DNA of 64,000 nucleotides from Metallosphaera yellowstonensis MK1 (GTDB lineage: Archaea > Thermoproteota > Thermoprotei_A > Sulfolobales > Sulfolobaceae), in assembly GCF_000243315.1 (NCBI RefSeq), contig NZ_JH597768.1, forward strand, positions 365,322 through 429,321. The letters run 5' to 3'. The position numbers and the translations under genes were made by a program. Position 1 is the first letter of the stretch, and each line of letters begins with the position of its first letter. This document shows positions 46,993 through 58,334 of the stretch, one piece after another. The notes below the pieces were generated by a model. The model saw only the letters and a program-made list of their open reading frames with translations, did no database searches and was not told the DNA's origin.

Positions 46993-48912
46993 TCATGCCA
47001 CTCTTAGGCTATCTAAGATGGAAGGTGCATAGATGTTACTACTCCTTATCCCTAGCCTATCCCTCTCCCTGGGATTCTCAAGAACCTTGCTAAAGGCCCT
47101 TATGGCTGACGACTCGCCATGATTAAGTATTATATTCCTAGGCTTGGGGACCATATCTTCCAAGAATTTCAGAAGCTGCCTCCTGTCGGAATGACCTGAA
47201 AACCCATCTATTGGAGTGTGCTCTAAGTTTACCTTAATGCTCTCAACTCTTCCGTCTCTACCTACAACCTGGATTTCCTTTGCACCGTCCCTTACTTTCC
47301 TACCTAGAGTACCTTCAGCCTGATAGCTCACGAATACTAACGAGTTCTTTGGGTCTGGCGCCAAATACTTAAAGAATTCCACAGCCGGTCCTCCGTTGAG
47401 CATACCAGAAGTTGCCAGAATGATGCTAGGTTCACCTTGTGCTATATCTTCCCTAAATCCCTCTATCCTCTTAAAGTAATCCGAAGTGAAGGGGTTTTCG
47501 TCCCTGAAAAGGATCGAGTCCCTCACCTCTTTACCCAACCATTCCGGATATGCAGTATGTATAGCAGTAACTTCATCAAACAGTCCGGTAACATAAACTG
47601 GAATCTCGGGAATTAACTTCCTCTTCATGGCGTCGTTTATGACCAACATTATCTCCTGCCCTCTCCCCACAGCAAGCACAGGAATCAGAACTTTTCCTCC
47701 CCTGTTGATGGTCTTATTTATGACGTCTATAAGTTGCTTTTCTGACTCCTCCCTGTTTGTTTGGCCCTGTGCTCCATAGGTTGTCTCCATGATTAGAGTA
47801 TCAACCCTAGGAAACTCTGCCACTGCCCTGTCTAGGAGTCTAGTTCTAGCATACTTGAAATCACCAGTATAAACTAGATTATGAGTACCATCCCCTATAT
47901 GTAGATGGGCCATGGCTGAGCCTATTATGTGACCTGCGTTATAGAAGGTTAGTCTTATGTCTGGGGCTATGTCGGTCACTTCTTCATAGTCTAGCGTGAT
48001 TGTGTGGAGAAGCTCCTTCCTCACCTCCTTGGCAGAGTAGGGTAGAGGTCTTCCCTCCTTCTCTGAGATGTCCAGCATGTCCAGTTGCATTAACGCCATT
48101 ATGTCCCTTGTTGGTTGTGTCGCATAAACAGGGCCCTCATAACCGTATTTGAAGAGAAAAGGTATCATTCCGCTATGATCCAGATGGGCATGAGTCAGGA
48201 CCACGGCGTCTAAGTCCTCCAGTCTCAGTTGGTCTATGTCGAGCTTAGGAAACATTCTCTCCCCAGAATTAACACTCGGGTTTACTCCTACGTCTAGAAG
48301 GACTCTGCTCTCGGGGGTCTCAACCAGCACAGCTGACCTACCGACCTCCTGGAACGCTCCAAGTGCAGTAATCCTAACGTATCTATCCTTAAAAATGATC
48401 TCCCTATGTATTCTCTCTCCGAAGACCTTCAATATCTTAGCTCTGTATTCAGTCTCATTGTAGATATGAGTTAGGACGCCTTCTACAGTTCTAGACTTAA
48501 TAGGCGGTTCCCTGATGATTATAGGTCTCCAATACGTCTCCATAAATATTTTCTGTTGTATGAGCCCCCTCTTTCCTATGACTAACCCTGGCTTTTTGGC
48601 CTTGATGAGAACCTCGCCCAGCTCCTCATCGAACTTTACGTCTGAGATCTGAGCCTCTTGGGGGACAGAACTCTTTATTATTTCAACTGTCTCCTTCTGG
48701 TCTTTCCTTATGCTACTATCAGCCTTTATGACTATCCTCTTCTTGATCTGCTTGGCTATGTTCCTGATAACGTCCATTTTATCGTTTAGAATCGATGGAT
48801 TCTTGACATACACTGCTATCTCAGGGCCCTCAAACTCTATCCTAGTTATTTGGGCCTCTTTAGGAAGGCCATTGTATATGGACGATATTATTCCTAGCCT
48901 AAAATTGGACAC
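46993..48912 (-). CDS. aCPSF1/FttA, beta-CASP ribonuclease for transcription termination
   Basis: This is a 639-residue archaeal CPSF73-like nuclease that cleaves nascent RNA at 3' ends and ends transcription. Two KH-type domains fill residues 1-150 (GXXG loop in VIGKRG, 111-116). The metallo-beta-lactamase motif is HAHLDH (241-246) with later ligands in GHIIGSAM and METTYG; the beta-CASP region closes with [11 protein letters not shown] and LNHGE. It is divergent from egsA with a 71-bp shared promoter region. Confidence 0.96.
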   Translation of the reverse strand: MSNFRLGIISSIYNGLPKEAQITRIEFEGPEIAVYVKNPSILNDKMDVIRNIAKQIKKRIVIKADSSIRKDQKETVEIIKSSVPQEAQISDVKFDEELGEVLIKAKKPGLVIGKRGLIQQKIFMETYWRPIIIREPPIKSRTVEGVLTHIYNETEYRAKILKVFGERIHREIIFKDRYVRITALGAFQEVGRSAVLVETPESRVLLDVGVNPSVNSGERMFPKLDIDQLRLEDLDAVVLTHAHLDHSGMIPFLFKYGYEGPVYATQPTRDIMALMQLDMLDISEKEGRPLPYSAKEVRKELLHTITLDYEEVTDIAPDIRLTFYNAGHIIGSAMAHLHIGDGTHNLVYTGDFKYARTRLLDRAVAEFPRVDTLIMETTYGAQGQTNREESEKQLIDVINKTINRGGKVLIPVLAVGRGQEIMLVINDAMKRKLIPEIPVYVTGLFDEVTAIHTAYPEWLGKEVRDSILFRDENPFTSDYFKRIEGFREDIAQGEPSIILATSGMLNGGPAVEFFKYLAPDPKNSLVFVSYQAEGTLGRKVRDGAKEIQVVGRDGRVESIKVNLEHTPIDGFSGHSDRRQLLKFLEDMVPKPRNIILNHGESSAIRAFSKVLENPRERDRLGIRSSNIYAPSILDSLRVA

Positions 48913-48956
48913 TTAACTTCACCAAAACAAAGAAAGCTATAGGGATAGCTAACTCT

Positions 48957-48966
48957 TTTTATATTT
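48957..48966 (+). promoter_or_regulatory. TATA box of egsA
   Basis: TTTATATTTAAAT is centred about 25 nt before the egsA ATG, predicting a leaderless transcript. Confidence 0.65.
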
Positions 48967-48983
48967 AAATCTTCTTACATACT

Positions 48984-50039
48984 ATGGAGATTCAGGAGCA
49001 TATCATTGATCTTCCGAAGAGAATCTATGTCGGTAATGGAATCATAGGGAAGCTTAAGGAATATCTCCTTCAGTTGAACGTTACAGGGCCTCTCCTAACG
49101 GTTACGGGCCCTAACGTAAGGAAGCTCGTGATAAACGATGTAATCAAGGGAGTGGCGGAGGTAGGGGATGTTGAAATCACTGAAATAAGCGACTCCAGTG
49201 TGGATGAGGTGAACAGAGTTGAAGAGATTGCCAAGAGGGTTAAGCCTAGATTTATTCTGGGAGTAGGAGGAGGAAAAGTGATAGATGTGAGCAAGTACGT
49301 AGCATACAAGCTTAACATAAACTTCCTGAGTGTCCCAACAGCACCCTCGCACGACGGTATAACGTCTCCTTTTGCCTCAATAAAGGGATTAGGAAAGCCA
49401 GTATCGGTGAAGGCCAAGACGCCCTTCGCTATCGTGGCTGATATAAACGTTCTATCGTCTGCTCCCAGGAGGTTAATAAACGCTGGCATCGGAGATACTA
49501 TAGGCAAAATAGTTGCGGTGAGAGACTGGAGGTTAGCTGCGAAATTGACCGGCGAGTACTATGGAGATTACACAGCATCCCTTGCTCTTCTCTCAGCAAA
49601 ACACGCACTCAATTGTACTAAGATCATGAACAGGGACCTGAAATATAGCGTCAGACTGCTCACAGAGGCACTAATAAGTAGCGGAGTAGCAATGGGGATG
49701 GCAGGTAGCACTAGACCTGCCAGCGGATCTGAGCATCTCTTTGCACATGCCGTGGATCTCCTTGCACCCAACGTGGCCATGCATGGAGAGCTCGTAGGCT
49801 TAGGAACTATACTGATGGCTTATATTCATGGAATAAACTGGAGAGAAATAAGAAAGGCACTAGAAAGGATAGGGGCCCCAGTGAAGGCTTCAGAGCTAGG
49901 TATCCCAGCTGAAACAGTGATCAAAGCGTTAACTATTTCTCATACAATAAGACCAGAGAGGTATACAATCCTAGGAGATAGAGGTCTCACTTGGTCTTCC
50001 GCGGAAAAAATAGCAAGAGATACTGGAGTTATTGAGTGA
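48984..50039 (+). CDS. egsA: sn-Glycerol-1-phosphate dehydrogenase
   Basis: This is a 351-residue NAD(P)H enzyme that makes the archaeal lipid backbone G1P from dihydroxyacetone phosphate. [16 protein letters not shown] is the nucleotide site; the zinc ligands are in [18 protein letters not shown] and AMHGELVG. It overlaps the convergent FKBP gene by 11 nt. Confidence 0.95.
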   Translation: MEIQEHIIDLPKRIYVGNGIIGKLKEYLLQLNVTGPLLTVTGPNVRKLVINDVIKGVAEVGDVEITEISDSSVDEVNRVEEIAKRVKPRFILGVGGGKVIDVSKYVAYKLNINFLSVPTAPSHDGITSPFASIKGLGKPVSVKAKTPFAIVADINVLSSAPRRLINAGIGDTIGKIVAVRDWRLAAKLTGEYYGDYTASLALLSAKHALNCTKIMNRDLKYSVRLLTEALISSGVAMGMAGSTRPASGSEHLFAHAVDLLAPNVAMHGELVGLGTILMAYIHGINWREIRKALERIGAPVKASELGIPAETVIKALTISHTIRPERYTILGDRGLTWSSAEKIARDTGVIE

Positions 50040-50739
50040 AAATCGACTTATTATAGATTTCCTGATAAATAATGGAACAGTCCTCCGGTAGGACGTACGT
50101 TATCACGTCTTTCGCGAAGAGTAACTTCCTCGTCTGTAAATCTTCCAATAGGAAGAGCTCCTTTGGAATTGTTACTTTCAGACTCTTCTTATCCTCACTT
50201 AACTCAAAAGCAGGCATGTATTTCCTACTGAACCACCTATCTAATAGGGCATCTATCTTCTCCTTCTCGTCATTTAAGACCTTAACTACCTTGATCTTAT
50301 ATATTAGAGACCTGCCGGCTAAAGGGTGGTTCATATCTATTAGGACTCTTCCTCCAGTGACACTTTTGACGGTACCGTAAGTGCCGTCAGAAAATCGAAC
50401 AGGCATATTAGGATAAGGCGTTATACCTTGTTTCCTCAGTTCCCCTAGCGACACGATCTTTACTTTTGATGGGTCCCTAGTTCCGTAGGCGTTCTCAGGA
50501 GGTATCTCGACCTCTTTCTCCTGATCTGGGTCTAAAGAGTATAGGACTTCCTCTAGACCCTTTATCAGCCTATGTTCCCCTAGTATGACTAACTGCGGGA
50601 CGTATCTCCTATCCGAATCATATATGTTGGCTTTCTTAGCCTCCTCTTCGGAGGTCGTATCTATTACCTCACCTGTATCCTTTATTCTACCTGTATATTC
50701 CACGATAAGAAAGTCCTTGTCCTTGAACATTATTACCAA
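50029..50739 (-). CDS. FKBP-type peptidyl-prolyl isomerase, long archaeal form
   Basis: This is a 236-residue folding catalyst and chaperone. The FKBP core begins [20 protein letters not shown], with the inserted flap ([16 protein letters not shown] and [19 protein letters not shown]). A C-terminal extra domain of about 85 residues is present, typical of archaeal large FKBPs. Confidence 0.92.
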   Translation of the reverse strand: MVIMFKDKDFLIVEYTGRIKDTGEVIDTTSEEEAKKANIYDSDRRYVPQLVILGEHRLIKGLEEVLYSLDPDQEKEVEIPPENAYGTRDPSKVKIVSLGELRKQGITPYPNMPVRFSDGTYGTVKSVTGGRVLIDMNHPLAGRSLIYKIKVVKVLNDEKEKIDALLDRWFSRKYMPAFELSEDKKSLKVTIPKELFLLEDLQTRKLLFAKDVITYVLPEDCSIIYQEIYNKSIFTQ

Positions 50740-51000
50740 CCGACTTACTTAGTTACGGTTTTAAAATTATTTGGATCGAAAGCGGGAGACCAGTGAGTAT
50801 ACCTCATCCAGACCATCTGACAATCTGACCTTCTTCTCCATTTAGTAAGTTAGAAACGAGTTAACGTAGTTGGGTACTCTTCATCTCCTCTCGCGTTCTC
50901 CATGAGATCTAAAGTGGAGTCTTATTACTCGTCAGTAGCGCACACTTCATCTCTCCGAGTGTCAATATAATGGAGCGAAAACTCTCCCTCCTTCTTAGGG

Positions 51001-51072
51001 CAGGCTGAAGGTTCAAACGGTGAAGTCAAGAGTCCCTTGAGGCCTTTATGAAATCCCCATCTTCAGACGGGG
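51001..51072 (+). pseudogene. tnpB: 3' end of an IS605-type tnpB with right-end hairpin
   Basis: An open stretch of 16 codons (QAEGSNGEVKSPLRPL, then TGA) resembles a TnpB C-terminal tail. It is followed by the hairpin CCCCATCTTCAGACGGGG, like IS200/IS605 right ends. It stops 3 nt short of the 3' end of the opposite tRNA gene. The rest of 50740-51000 has no recognisable gene. The assignment is tentative because the fragment is so short. Confidence 0.45.
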
Positions 51073-51074
51073 TT

Positions 51075-51148
<74 letters not shown>

Positions 51149-51190
51149 TCAGGGTTTAATGGAAAGTCTTTACTTTTAAGACTTACTCGG

Positions 51191-52441
51191 TTAGGTACCA
51201 TAACGCCATTGCCTCATATATTCCCTCTGTTGTTGAGTCAGCTCCTCCTTCTCTATTCCCATGGACTCTAACTTAAGCTCTGCAACTCTCTCATCTATCT
51301 CTCTCGGAACATCAAAGACCTTAGGAGTCATCTGACCTCTGTTTTGAACTATATAGACCACTGATAAAGCCTGATTTGAGAAACTAAGATCCATAACCTC
51401 ACTAGGATGACCTTCTGCTGCAGCTAAGTTCACGAGCCTTCCCTCGGCTAGAAGATATACCTTCTTCCCATTGATCAATTCGTACTCTTCTGTGTATGGC
51501 CTTATAACTCTCCTTGATCTAGATACCTGCTTAAGGCCCTCTACGTCTATTTCGACGTTAAAGTGCCCTGCGTTAGCTAAAATTGCACCGTTCTTCATTT
51601 TTAATATGTGTTCCTTAGAGATCACATTTATGTTACCTGTTGCAGTAATGAAAATGTCCCCCATCTCTGCAGCCTTCCTCATGGGTAATACTTCATAACC
51701 TTCCATTACTGCCTCTAGAGCTCTGAGAGCGTTGGCCTCTACTACTATCACCCTGGCTCCAGCTCCCCTTAGCCTTGAGGCTATGCCTCTCCCTACCCAA
51801 CCATACCCAACCACTACACATATCTTACCAGCTAAAAGTACATTTGTAGCCCTCAAAATTCCGTCAATGGCACTCTGACCTGTTCCGAACCTATTATCGA
51901 AAAGATATTTAGTGTAAGCATTGTTAACTGCAATTACAGGATACTTAAGTACTCCTTGCTCCTCCATGGCTTTTAACCTGACCACTCCTGTCGTAGTTTC
52001 CTCAGTCCCACCTATTACAGTGTCAGTGAGATTCTTATCATGGAGTAAAGCGTGAAGATCGCCCCCATCATCCATGACTATTTGTGGTGAATGTTTAATT
52101 ATTTTTTCCATGTTTGAATAATACTCTGCCTCAGTCTCTCCTCTCCACGCAAAAACATTTATCTCGTCGTACTTAGCTAACGCAGCAGCCACATCATCCT
52201 GGGTTGAGAGAGGATTGCTAGCAGCCAAGAACACATCCGCACCAGCCCTCTTGAGAGTCCTGACTAGAACGCCGGTCTCCTTAGTGACGTGAAGGACGGC
52301 TGCCACGGTGATGCCTCTAAGGGGTTTCTTCTCCTCTAGTTCAGCCCTTATTCTCATTAGAGTAGGCATATGCATTTCCGCCCACTCTAATTGATTCTTT
52401 CCCTGCTCTGCTAACGAAATGTCCTTTACCAGGTACTCCAT
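51191..52441 (-). CDS. ahcY: S-adenosylhomocysteine hydrolase
   Basis: The enzyme splits S-adenosylhomocysteine and so relieves product inhibition of methyltransferases, which are numerous in this window. The 416-residue protein has [18 protein letters not shown] and the NAD site [21 protein letters not shown]. The catalytic-site region [11 protein letters not shown] is intact. Confidence 0.96.
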   Translation of the reverse strand: MEYLVKDISLAEQGKNQLEWAEMHMPTLMRIRAELEEKKPLRGITVAAVLHVTKETGVLVRTLKRAGADVFLAASNPLSTQDDVAAALAKYDEINVFAWRGETEAEYYSNMEKIIKHSPQIVMDDGGDLHALLHDKNLTDTVIGGTEETTTGVVRLKAMEEQGVLKYPVIAVNNAYTKYLFDNRFGTGQSAIDGILRATNVLLAGKICVVVGYGWVGRGIASRLRGAGARVIVVEANALRALEAVMEGYEVLPMRKAAEMGDIFITATGNINVISKEHILKMKNGAILANAGHFNVEIDVEGLKQVSRSRRVIRPYTEEYELINGKKVYLLAEGRLVNLAAAEGHPSEVMDLSFSNQALSVVYIVQNRGQMTPKVFDVPREIDERVAELKLESMGIEKEELTQQQREYMRQWRYGT

Positions 52442-52497
52442 ATCTCAAAGCTTGCTAACCTGTATTTAACGTTAGGTTCGTAGAAGCTTGAGAAGGG

Positions 52498-52573
<76 letters not shown>

Positions 52574-52605
52574 CTTAATCCCTTTGTCCTCAGACCATTA
52601 AAAAA

Positions 52606-53046
52606 CTATTTCCTTCCAATAACTGAAGTACAATATAACACCGCACTGGCATACGCTACAGGACCCAGATCGTTCCTAAGTCCCCTATATGTCACGTGCT
52701 CCCCTAGGGACTGCTCCAACTTGGAGAAACCATTTTCCACTCCAGGGAAGACTAGGAGATCCCTATCACTGAAACTTGGGTCTCCTATCTCCTTCTCGGC
52801 AAAGGGAGAGAACAGATAGACGGCGTTGGGAGAAAGTAGAGTAATGGCGTCCTTCAGGTCTGGCAATACTATCAACGACTTTCCCTGCTTTAACGCGAGC
52901 CTCCCAACCTCCGGAACTCCCGCCTGAGCAGCTGTACCTCCTACCTTAGTGACAACTAGATGACTAAAGTTAAGTCCAAAAATCAGCTTGGCGAAATCGA
53001 TAAGTCTTTGGGAACTAGTGACGTTATGTATTCCAACTATCATCAA
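52606..53046 (-). CDS. COG4080-type protein (predicted SpoU-like RNA methylase fold)
   Basis: This is a 146-residue archaeal protein. Features are an N-terminal [19 protein letters not shown] and a C-terminal [21 protein letters not shown] that resembles a SPOUT knot. Annotation of this family is unsettled (SPOUT methylase or nuclease-like). It overlaps the C5 methylase gene by 23 nt. Confidence 0.65.
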   Translation of the reverse strand: MMIVGIHNVTSSQRLIDFAKLIFGLNFSHLVVTKVGGTAAQAGVPEVGRLALKQGKSLIVLPDLKDAITLLSPNAVYLFSPFAEKEIGDPSFSDRDLLVFPGVENGFSKLEQSLGEHVTYRGLRNDLGPVAYASAVLYCTSVIGRK

Positions 53047-53986
53047 ATAGTTGCACCATTATATACGAAGCTATAGCTCTTGATAAGACTACTGGGACGG
53101 CTTCCCCTACCTGATTATACTGCTCGTCTTTGCTCCCAACAAAGACATGATCGTCTGGGTATGACATAAGCCTAGCCTGCTCCCTAACAGTAAGATACCT
53201 AGAATGAAAGGGATGTATGAACCTAGCGTTTCCTAATACTGTGGGGGCCACGTCATAGGGATCTAAGCGTACGTGAAGTGGAATTGCCTTCCCATGACCC
53301 CTGAACATGGTTAAATAATCACCTATCTCTACTTTAGCTAATTTCAGCAACTTCCTTTCATTAACTTCCCACACCTCATGATTAGGAAGATATCTATCCT
53401 CGAGATCCTCTATAGCCTCCATAACAGTTACTTTCGTACCTAAGGGCTTTAAATTAAGTCTTATATTCGAGATAAACACTCTGGCCCGTCTTGACGGATT
53501 TCCAAATTCTTCAGCTAAGAGAAAATTGAATATAGGTTCAAAGCCTTCCTTTCTGAACTCGTGGATTAAGGCCTCTCTTAACTCTCTAGTCTCCACTATT
53601 GAGGGTACGTTTTCCATAACGAAGATCTTAGGCCTAAGTTCTGCGATTAACCTTATGAACTCAAGAGTTAAGGAGCCCTTCTCGTCTTCATATAACCTGT
53701 CCAAAGGGTTATTTAGTCTTAAGGGATTAGCTGCGGTGAAAGGCTCACAGGGTGGGCTACCTATCACGACGTCTGGCTCACTCCCTATGAGCTTAACGAT
53801 TTCCTTCCCCGTTACGTCCCTGACGTCCTCCTCCAAAACTAAAGTTTTAGGAAAGTTCAGAGAATATGTCCTCGCAGCTGAGTGATCCAACTCTATCGCT
53901 AACTTAACGTCGAACCCTGAATCCGCAAATCCTCTCCCAAAGCCCCCAGCACCAGAGAACAGATCAACTACCTTCGGAGCTCCCAA
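53024..53986 (-). CDS. C5-cytosine methyltransferase without a visible partner nuclease
   Basis: This is a 320-residue protein with the full motif set: [26 protein letters not shown] with the catalytic cysteine, [56 protein letters not shown]. The target-recognition region (about residues 190-260) is short. It overlaps tfe by 23 nt and the COG4080 gene by 23 nt, so it is embedded in a housekeeping operon rather than a restriction locus. Substrate (DNA or RNA) is not decided by sequence. Confidence 0.9.
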   Translation of the reverse strand: MGAPKVVDLFSGAGGFGRGFADSGFDVKLAIELDHSAARTYSLNFPKTLVLEEDVRDVTGKEIVKLIGSEPDVVIGSPPCEPFTAANPLRLNNPLDRLYEDEKGSLTLEFIRLIAELRPKIFVMENVPSIVETRELREALIHEFRKEGFEPIFNFLLAEEFGNPSRRARVFISNIRLNLKPLGTKVTVMEAIEDLEDRYLPNHEVWEVNERKLLKLAKVEIGDYLTMFRGHGKAIPLHVRLDPYDVAPTVLGNARFIHPFHSRYLTVREQARLMSYPDDHVFVGSKDEQYNQVGEAVPVVLSRAIASYIMVQLFDDSWNT

Positions 53987-54503
53987 CCCTTGTCTCCCTT
54001 GATATTTCTTCCTCTATTTCCTTAATTTTTTTCTCTAAAAGTTCCTTAATTTTACCTGAATCATAATATGTTAATTGAACTCCGCATTTAGGACACTTAA
54101 ACTCGTTCTCGAATGCCTCCTCAAATGTATACTTGTTCTTGTCCTCTGGACAAATGTAAAACTCGTTGTTCGATTCGTACTCTAACCTACTCTTTAGCTT
54201 GTTAAGGATCTCCCTTTTCCTGGCAAGGAGAATATCGTTTATTTGATCAGAGTTGGCCTTCCAATAATATACATACCATCCTGTGTCTTTATCCCTAGTT
54301 CTCCTGTAGCTAACTAAACCGTGCTCGGCTAAGGCGTAAAGTTTCTTCCTAACCTCATTGACCTTTATATTTAGCTTGCTAGCCATACTCTCATCGGTCA
54401 TTTCAGTCTTGCTCTCTAGAAGGAAGGACAAAACTTCTATCACGTCCTCTCCTAATAGTTCCCTCGCTATTTCCTTTAAGAGACCATCTACATCATTGTT
54501 CAT
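53964..54503 (-). CDS. tfe: Transcription factor E, alpha subunit
   Basis: TFE helps open promoters and stabilises initiation complexes. The 179-residue protein has a winged helix (residues 15-90, with [18 protein letters not shown]) and a C-terminal zinc-ribbon region ([10 protein letters not shown], then FKCPKCG). Only three of four expected cysteines are seen: the first knuckle has one. A charged helix ([17 protein letters not shown]) ends the protein. Confidence 0.94.
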   Translation of the reverse strand: MNNDVDGLLKEIARELLGEDVIEVLSFLLESKTEMTDESMASKLNIKVNEVRKKLYALAEHGLVSYRRTRDKDTGWYVYYWKANSDQINDILLARKREILNKLKSRLEYESNNEFYICPEDKNKYTFEEAFENEFKCPKCGVQLTYYDSGKIKELLEKKIKEIEEEISRETRVGSSEGS

Positions 54504-55020
54504 CTGTTCTGATCACCTTCTTACCTCTTTCTTGAGGGATGATCCTGATCTTGGCATCCCTAAATACTATATTTAGCTCATCTCCCTTATATAGCCTGTC
54601 TAGTAGGATGGCAAGGGCCGCGACTTCTGAGTGAGGCTGATTCGATACCGCTACGTTGAAATCGGCATTAGTATAATACCACCCTTCCACCTTCTCTGAC
54701 CCCACCACTATGAGAAGGTTGTCAATTTCTCTTATTCTGTTCTCTACCTCGGGGAGGTTGATCCCATACATGGTTAAATGGATGACCTTTCCACCGTTCT
54801 CTCTCCACTGTCTCACGAGTCCCTTTGGATCGCTAACCAACCTCACCTCAAAGTAGCTCCCTCCCCAGTACTCCACAGTCTTTCTGACTTTATTTACCAG
54901 GGATTCATCGTATCCGTCTATAAATACACCTCGCGCTCCAAAGGCTCTAGCTACCAGGGCCACGTGAGTGGTTACCCTCTTATCCCTATGAGGTCTGTGT
55001 CCGAGCCTCAGTACGAATAT
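54493..55020 (-). CDS. trm56: tRNA 2'-O-methyltransferase Trm56 with a non-standard start
   Basis: Trm56 methylates the ribose of C56 in the T loop. The first ordinary start, a GTG at 54963, would delete the conserved N-terminus [19 protein letters not shown], which is clearly encoded upstream in frame. Between that segment and an upstream in-frame stop there is no ATG, GTG or TTG. ATA at 55018-55020 is the best candidate start, 6 nt after the HflX stop, giving 175 residues, the usual length. The knot region [14 protein letters not shown] and [19 protein letters not shown] is intact. Confidence 0.88.
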   Translation of the reverse strand: MFVLRLGHRPHRDKRVTTHVALVARAFGARGVFIDGYDESLVNKVRKTVEYWGGSYFEVRLVSDPKGLVRQWRENGGKVIHLTMYGINLPEVENRIREIDNLLIVVGSEKVEGWYYTNADFNVAVSNQPHSEVAALAILLDRLYKGDELNIVFRDAKIRIIPQERGKKVIRTDEQ

Positions 55021-55025
55021 GTTCC

Positions 55026-56081
55026 TTAGACCAGAGAGAATATTTTATCCCTCAACGTATTTATATTGAATAAAGTCTTTGCAGAGACTAGGATCGAATC
55101 GATCACAGGATTATAATACTCTTCTGCCAATCCTCTTATTAATTTTAGTTTCTCTTCGTAACTTCCCTCCAATAAATCAACTTTGTTGGCTACGACTAGT
55201 AGGGGTTTGCCAGAAATACCCAGCTCCCTCAGAATAGCGAACGACGACCTGATCATCTCCACTATCATTGACTCCTCTAGGGAGATGTCGAATACCATTA
55301 GAAGGGCTGAGGCATACTTTATTTCAGACAATGTAACGAAGAACGCCTCTATTATCTGAGGTGGAATACCTCTTATGAATCCTACGGTGTCCACTAGCAT
55401 CACCCTCTTCTTATTATGCGTGATCAAGTACCTCTTGGGGGAAGTGGTGGTGAACATTGAGGAGTCTGTCGCTTGCCTTAGATTGGTTAGCGCGTTGAAA
55501 ATAGATGTTTTCCCTGCGTTGGTGTAACCACTGATGGCTACGTATGGTAGCCCTTCCTCCCTAGTCCTCACCACCTGAGCCTCCCTAAATTTCTTCACGT
55601 GTTCTAGCTCCTTGGTGATCCTGTTTATCTTTCTAGAGAAGAGCCTTATCTGGGACTCGACACCATAAACGCCTGCTCCCAGAGGACCCTGCTGTTCGCT
55701 CTTCTTAGCTCTACTATATGCGTCCTTAATAATCGGAAGCTCGTGCTTCAACCTTGCTAGTTCTATCTGCAGTTTTGCCTCCTTAGATCCTGCATGGAGG
55801 GCAAATATTTCCAAGAGAAGTAATACTTTATCTACTATTTTCTTTTTGAAAAGTAGTTTATTGAGGTTTATGAAATGTCTGGGCGCGAGGGTATCAAATA
55901 TTATGACCCCCTCCACATTATCTCTTTCTATCAACTTATCCACTTTGTCTTTCGAGATGTAGAAAGACGGATTAGGTTTACGTGGTAATTTGTAAATATC
56001 GATCACGTCGTAACCTGCACTCTCCGCTAGGGACATTGCCTCGTCAAGGTAATCTTCTGACGCGAAGAGGACCGCTCTCAC
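55026..56081 (-). CDS. hflX: GTPase HflX
   Basis: This is a 351-residue ribosome-associated GTPase. It has an N-terminal HflX domain (to about 170, with [21 protein letters not shown]) and a G domain with [14 protein letters not shown] and NKVD. The 351-residue length matches the structurally studied Sulfolobus protein. It overlaps mbf1 by 4 nt. Confidence 0.95.
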   Translation of the reverse strand: MRAVLFASEDYLDEAMSLAESAGYDVIDIYKLPRKPNPSFYISKDKVDKLIERDNVEGVIIFDTLAPRHFINLNKLLFKKKIVDKVLLLLEIFALHAGSKEAKLQIELARLKHELPIIKDAYSRAKKSEQQGPLGAGVYGVESQIRLFSRKINRITKELEHVKKFREAQVVRTREEGLPYVAISGYTNAGKTSIFNALTNLRQATDSSMFTTTSPKRYLITHNKKRVMLVDTVGFIRGIPPQIIEAFFVTLSEIKYASALLMVFDISLEESMIVEMIRSSFAILRELGISGKPLLVVANKVDLLEGSYEEKLKLIRGLAEEYYNPVIDSILVSAKTLFNINTLRDKIFSLV

Positions 56082-56587
56082 TTCCTCCCCTCTCTTATGT
56101 TGATTATATCTCCTAATGTGAGGGTAAAGTCTTCGGGTTTAAAAGATTCGACCTTATCTGCCTCAACCTTTACTAAGAGTTTGATGCCGAGTATTTTCTC
56201 GAGATCCCTTGCTTGATCCAGTGTGGGTTTTAGTTTGCCTTGTTCTATTCTTTTTATTACGTTTTCCTGAGTCCTCATCTTATTAGCCAACTCCCTTGTG
56301 CTCATTTTAAGTCTCTCCCTGGCCTCTCTAACCTTTAAGGCATAATTTTCGTCTATCTCCCACTCTTCACTCGTCCTTATGGTCTTTGTCTGTTGGGGTT
56401 TAGCGACGGATGATCTACGAACTGGGGCCGTACTGGGTGCAGACTCAGCATATCTTTTCACACGCTCATAACACGACCTACAGAGTACCATGTGACTTCC
56501 CTCGATCTTTACTGAGTAATAAGGGCCTACTATCCTCTGTCCGCACATTTCACAGTATCTCTCTTCTTCTCTCTTCACGGGAACCAT
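56078..56587 (-). CDS. Multiprotein bridging factor 1 homolog (aMBF1)
   Basis: This is a 169-residue protein with an N-terminal zinc ribbon (CEMCG and CRSC, residues 12-39), a basic linker, and a Cro-type helix-turn-helix ([40 protein letters not shown], about 93-132). It is thought to act in translation and stress rather than simple repression. It is divergent from PAN with 62 bp between. Confidence 0.93.
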   Translation of the reverse strand: MVPVKREEERYCEMCGQRIVGPYYSVKIEGSHMVLCRSCYERVKRYAESAPSTAPVRRSSVAKPQQTKTIRTSEEWEIDENYALKVREARERLKMSTRELANKMRTQENVIKRIEQGKLKPTLDQARDLEKILGIKLLVKVEADKVESFKPEDFTLTLGDIINIREGRK

Positions 56588-56649
56588 AAATAATAGATAG
56601 CGATAAACATTTTTAGTCTATCTTAATCAATCACTATATTGGATCTAGC

Positions 56650-57825
56650 TTGTCTGATGAATTAGACTTACCCAGAGAGACTTCTGTTAATGATGAGCAC
56701 ATCATAAGGCTCCTCGAGGAGAAGATAAGAGCCATGCAAATAGAAACCGAGACTTTGAGGAAGGAACTGAATTATTATAAATCAGAAATGGAAAAACTCT
56801 TAAGCCCTCCACTAATAGAGGCGGTGGTCTTGGACATACTTGAGGATGGAAGGGTAGTAGTTAAGAGTTCCTCTGGGCCTAATCTGATAGTCAATGTTTC
56901 AGATAATGTGAGGATGGACTCCATTAAAGTTGGCAAGTATGTGGCACTGAACCAAAGGGGATCCTCCATAGTAGAGGTATTGAGAGACAGGGACGATCCT
57001 TTGGTAAGATCCATGGAGGTTATAGAACGCCCTGACGTGAGGTATCAGGATATTGGTGGGTTAGATCAGCAAATTCAAGAATTGAGGGAAGTCGTCGAGT
57101 TTCCACTGAAGAAACCAGAACTCTTTAAGGAACTTGGAATAGTACCGCCAAAGGGCGTGCTTCTGTACGGACCTCCTGGCACTGGTAAGACTATGCTAGC
57201 TAAAGCAGTGGCAGCAGAGAGCAACGCTGCGTTTATTCACGTTGTGGCGTCCGAGTTCGCACAGAAGTTTGTGGGGGAGGGGGCTAGAGTTGTAAGAGAC
57301 GTGTTTGAACTTGCCAGGAAGAAGGCCCCCTCGATAATATTTATCGATGAGATAGACGCGATTGGTGCTAAAAGGGTGGATTTAGGGACGAGTGGTGAGA
57401 GAGAGGTTCAGAGGACCCTGATGCAGCTCTTGGCTGAAATTGACGGCTTTCAGCCGTTGAACAACGTCAAGATTATAGCTGCAACCAACAGGATTGATAT
57501 CCTGGATCCTGCCTTACTGAGGCCTGGGAGATTTGACAGACTCATTGAGATTCCCCTGCCTAACTTGGAAGGGAGAAAGCAGATCCTAAAAATCTACATC
57601 TCCAAGATGAAGACCAGCGAAGACGTCAATATTAACGAATTGGCTATGATAACTGAAGGATTCAGCGGAGCGGATTTGAAGAACCTGTGTACTGAGGCTG
57701 GCTATGTGGCTATCAGGAATAATGAGGGAACAATAAGGATGACCCACTTTAGGGAAGCTCTGGAGAGACTGAAGGCCAAAAAAATTAGTAAGGAAGTCAT
57801 AGATAGAGGGGAGAAGTATGCATGA
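56650..57825 (+). CDS. pan: Proteasome-activating nucleotidase PAN
   Basis: This is a 391-residue AAA ATPase that unfolds substrates for the 20S proteasome. It has an N-terminal coiled coil (residues 15-50), an OB domain (about 55-112), Walker A GPPGTGKT (174-181), Walker [11 protein letters not shown] and the [20 protein letters not shown]. The C-terminus EKYA keeps the penultimate tyrosine of the docking motif. It starts with TTG. Confidence 0.96.
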   Translation: MSDELDLPRETSVNDEHIIRLLEEKIRAMQIETETLRKELNYYKSEMEKLLSPPLIEAVVLDILEDGRVVVKSSSGPNLIVNVSDNVRMDSIKVGKYVALNQRGSSIVEVLRDRDDPLVRSMEVIERPDVRYQDIGGLDQQIQELREVVEFPLKKPELFKELGIVPPKGVLLYGPPGTGKTMLAKAVAAESNAAFIHVVASEFAQKFVGEGARVVRDVFELARKKAPSIIFIDEIDAIGAKRVDLGTSGEREVQRTLMQLLAEIDGFQPLNNVKIIAATNRIDILDPALLRPGRFDRLIEIPLPNLEGRKQILKIYISKMKTSEDVNINELAMITEGFSGADLKNLCTEAGYVAIRNNEGTIRMTHFREALERLKAKKISKEVIDRGEKYA

Positions 57826-58334
57826 TAAGGTTCAAGCAACACGTCACTCAGCCAGAGGACGCTACACCCTACATTGATTACATCCATGCTATAGCAGAAT
57901 TTCAATTCGGCAGTGAGATAGCATCCTGTTTATTTAAGAGTGGACTTACATTCAAGATACAACGTTCCGTAAACACTTGGAGGATAAGGAATGTTCTACT
58001 CTCAGACAATTCACTGTTCTTAGTCCTTAGAGCTCAGGATAACCTTTTCTCCCTTACTTTAAAGGCTGGGGAAAAGATAAGGGAATGTGTGCCCGTCCCA
58101 AGACTTCGAGTAATAATAAAAGAAGAAGTGAAGGACATACTAAAGAAACAGGGAAATGTGTTCGCCAAACATGTTATGGAAGCAGATACGAGCCTAAGAG
58201 CTGGGGATGAGGCCATAGTGGTCACAACCAAGGATGAACTTATAGCTGTGGGAAAGATGAGGTTGTCGGGAGAGGAAGTAACGGAATATAAAAAGGGTGT
58301 AGCCCTAACTGTTAGAGAGAGGTCTAAAACATGA
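57822..58334 (+). CDS. PUA-domain protein, detached C-terminal part of archaeosine TGT
   Basis: This is a 170-residue protein. The C-terminal half (about residues 88-168: [44 protein letters not shown]) is the PUA domain that normally ends archaeosine tRNA-guanine transglycosylase, and the N-terminal half resembles the linking domain. The tgtA gene 0.7 kb downstream lacks this part. It overlaps the PAN stop by 4 nt and the PAC2 start by 4 nt. Confidence 0.82.
   Translation: MIRFKQHVTQPEDATPYIDYIHAIAEFQFGSEIASCLFKSGLTFKIQRSVNTWRIRNVLLSDNSLFLVLRAQDNLFSLTLKAGEKIRECVPVPRLRVIIKEEVKDILKKQGNVFAKHVMEADTSLRAGDEAIVVTTKDELIAVGKMRLSGEEVTEYKKGVALTVRERSKT

Noticed and set aside
50740-51000. Guide RNA suggested by two CTGA motifs near 50817 and 50824
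   Set aside because: No C box (RTGATGA) lies at a suitable distance on that strand.
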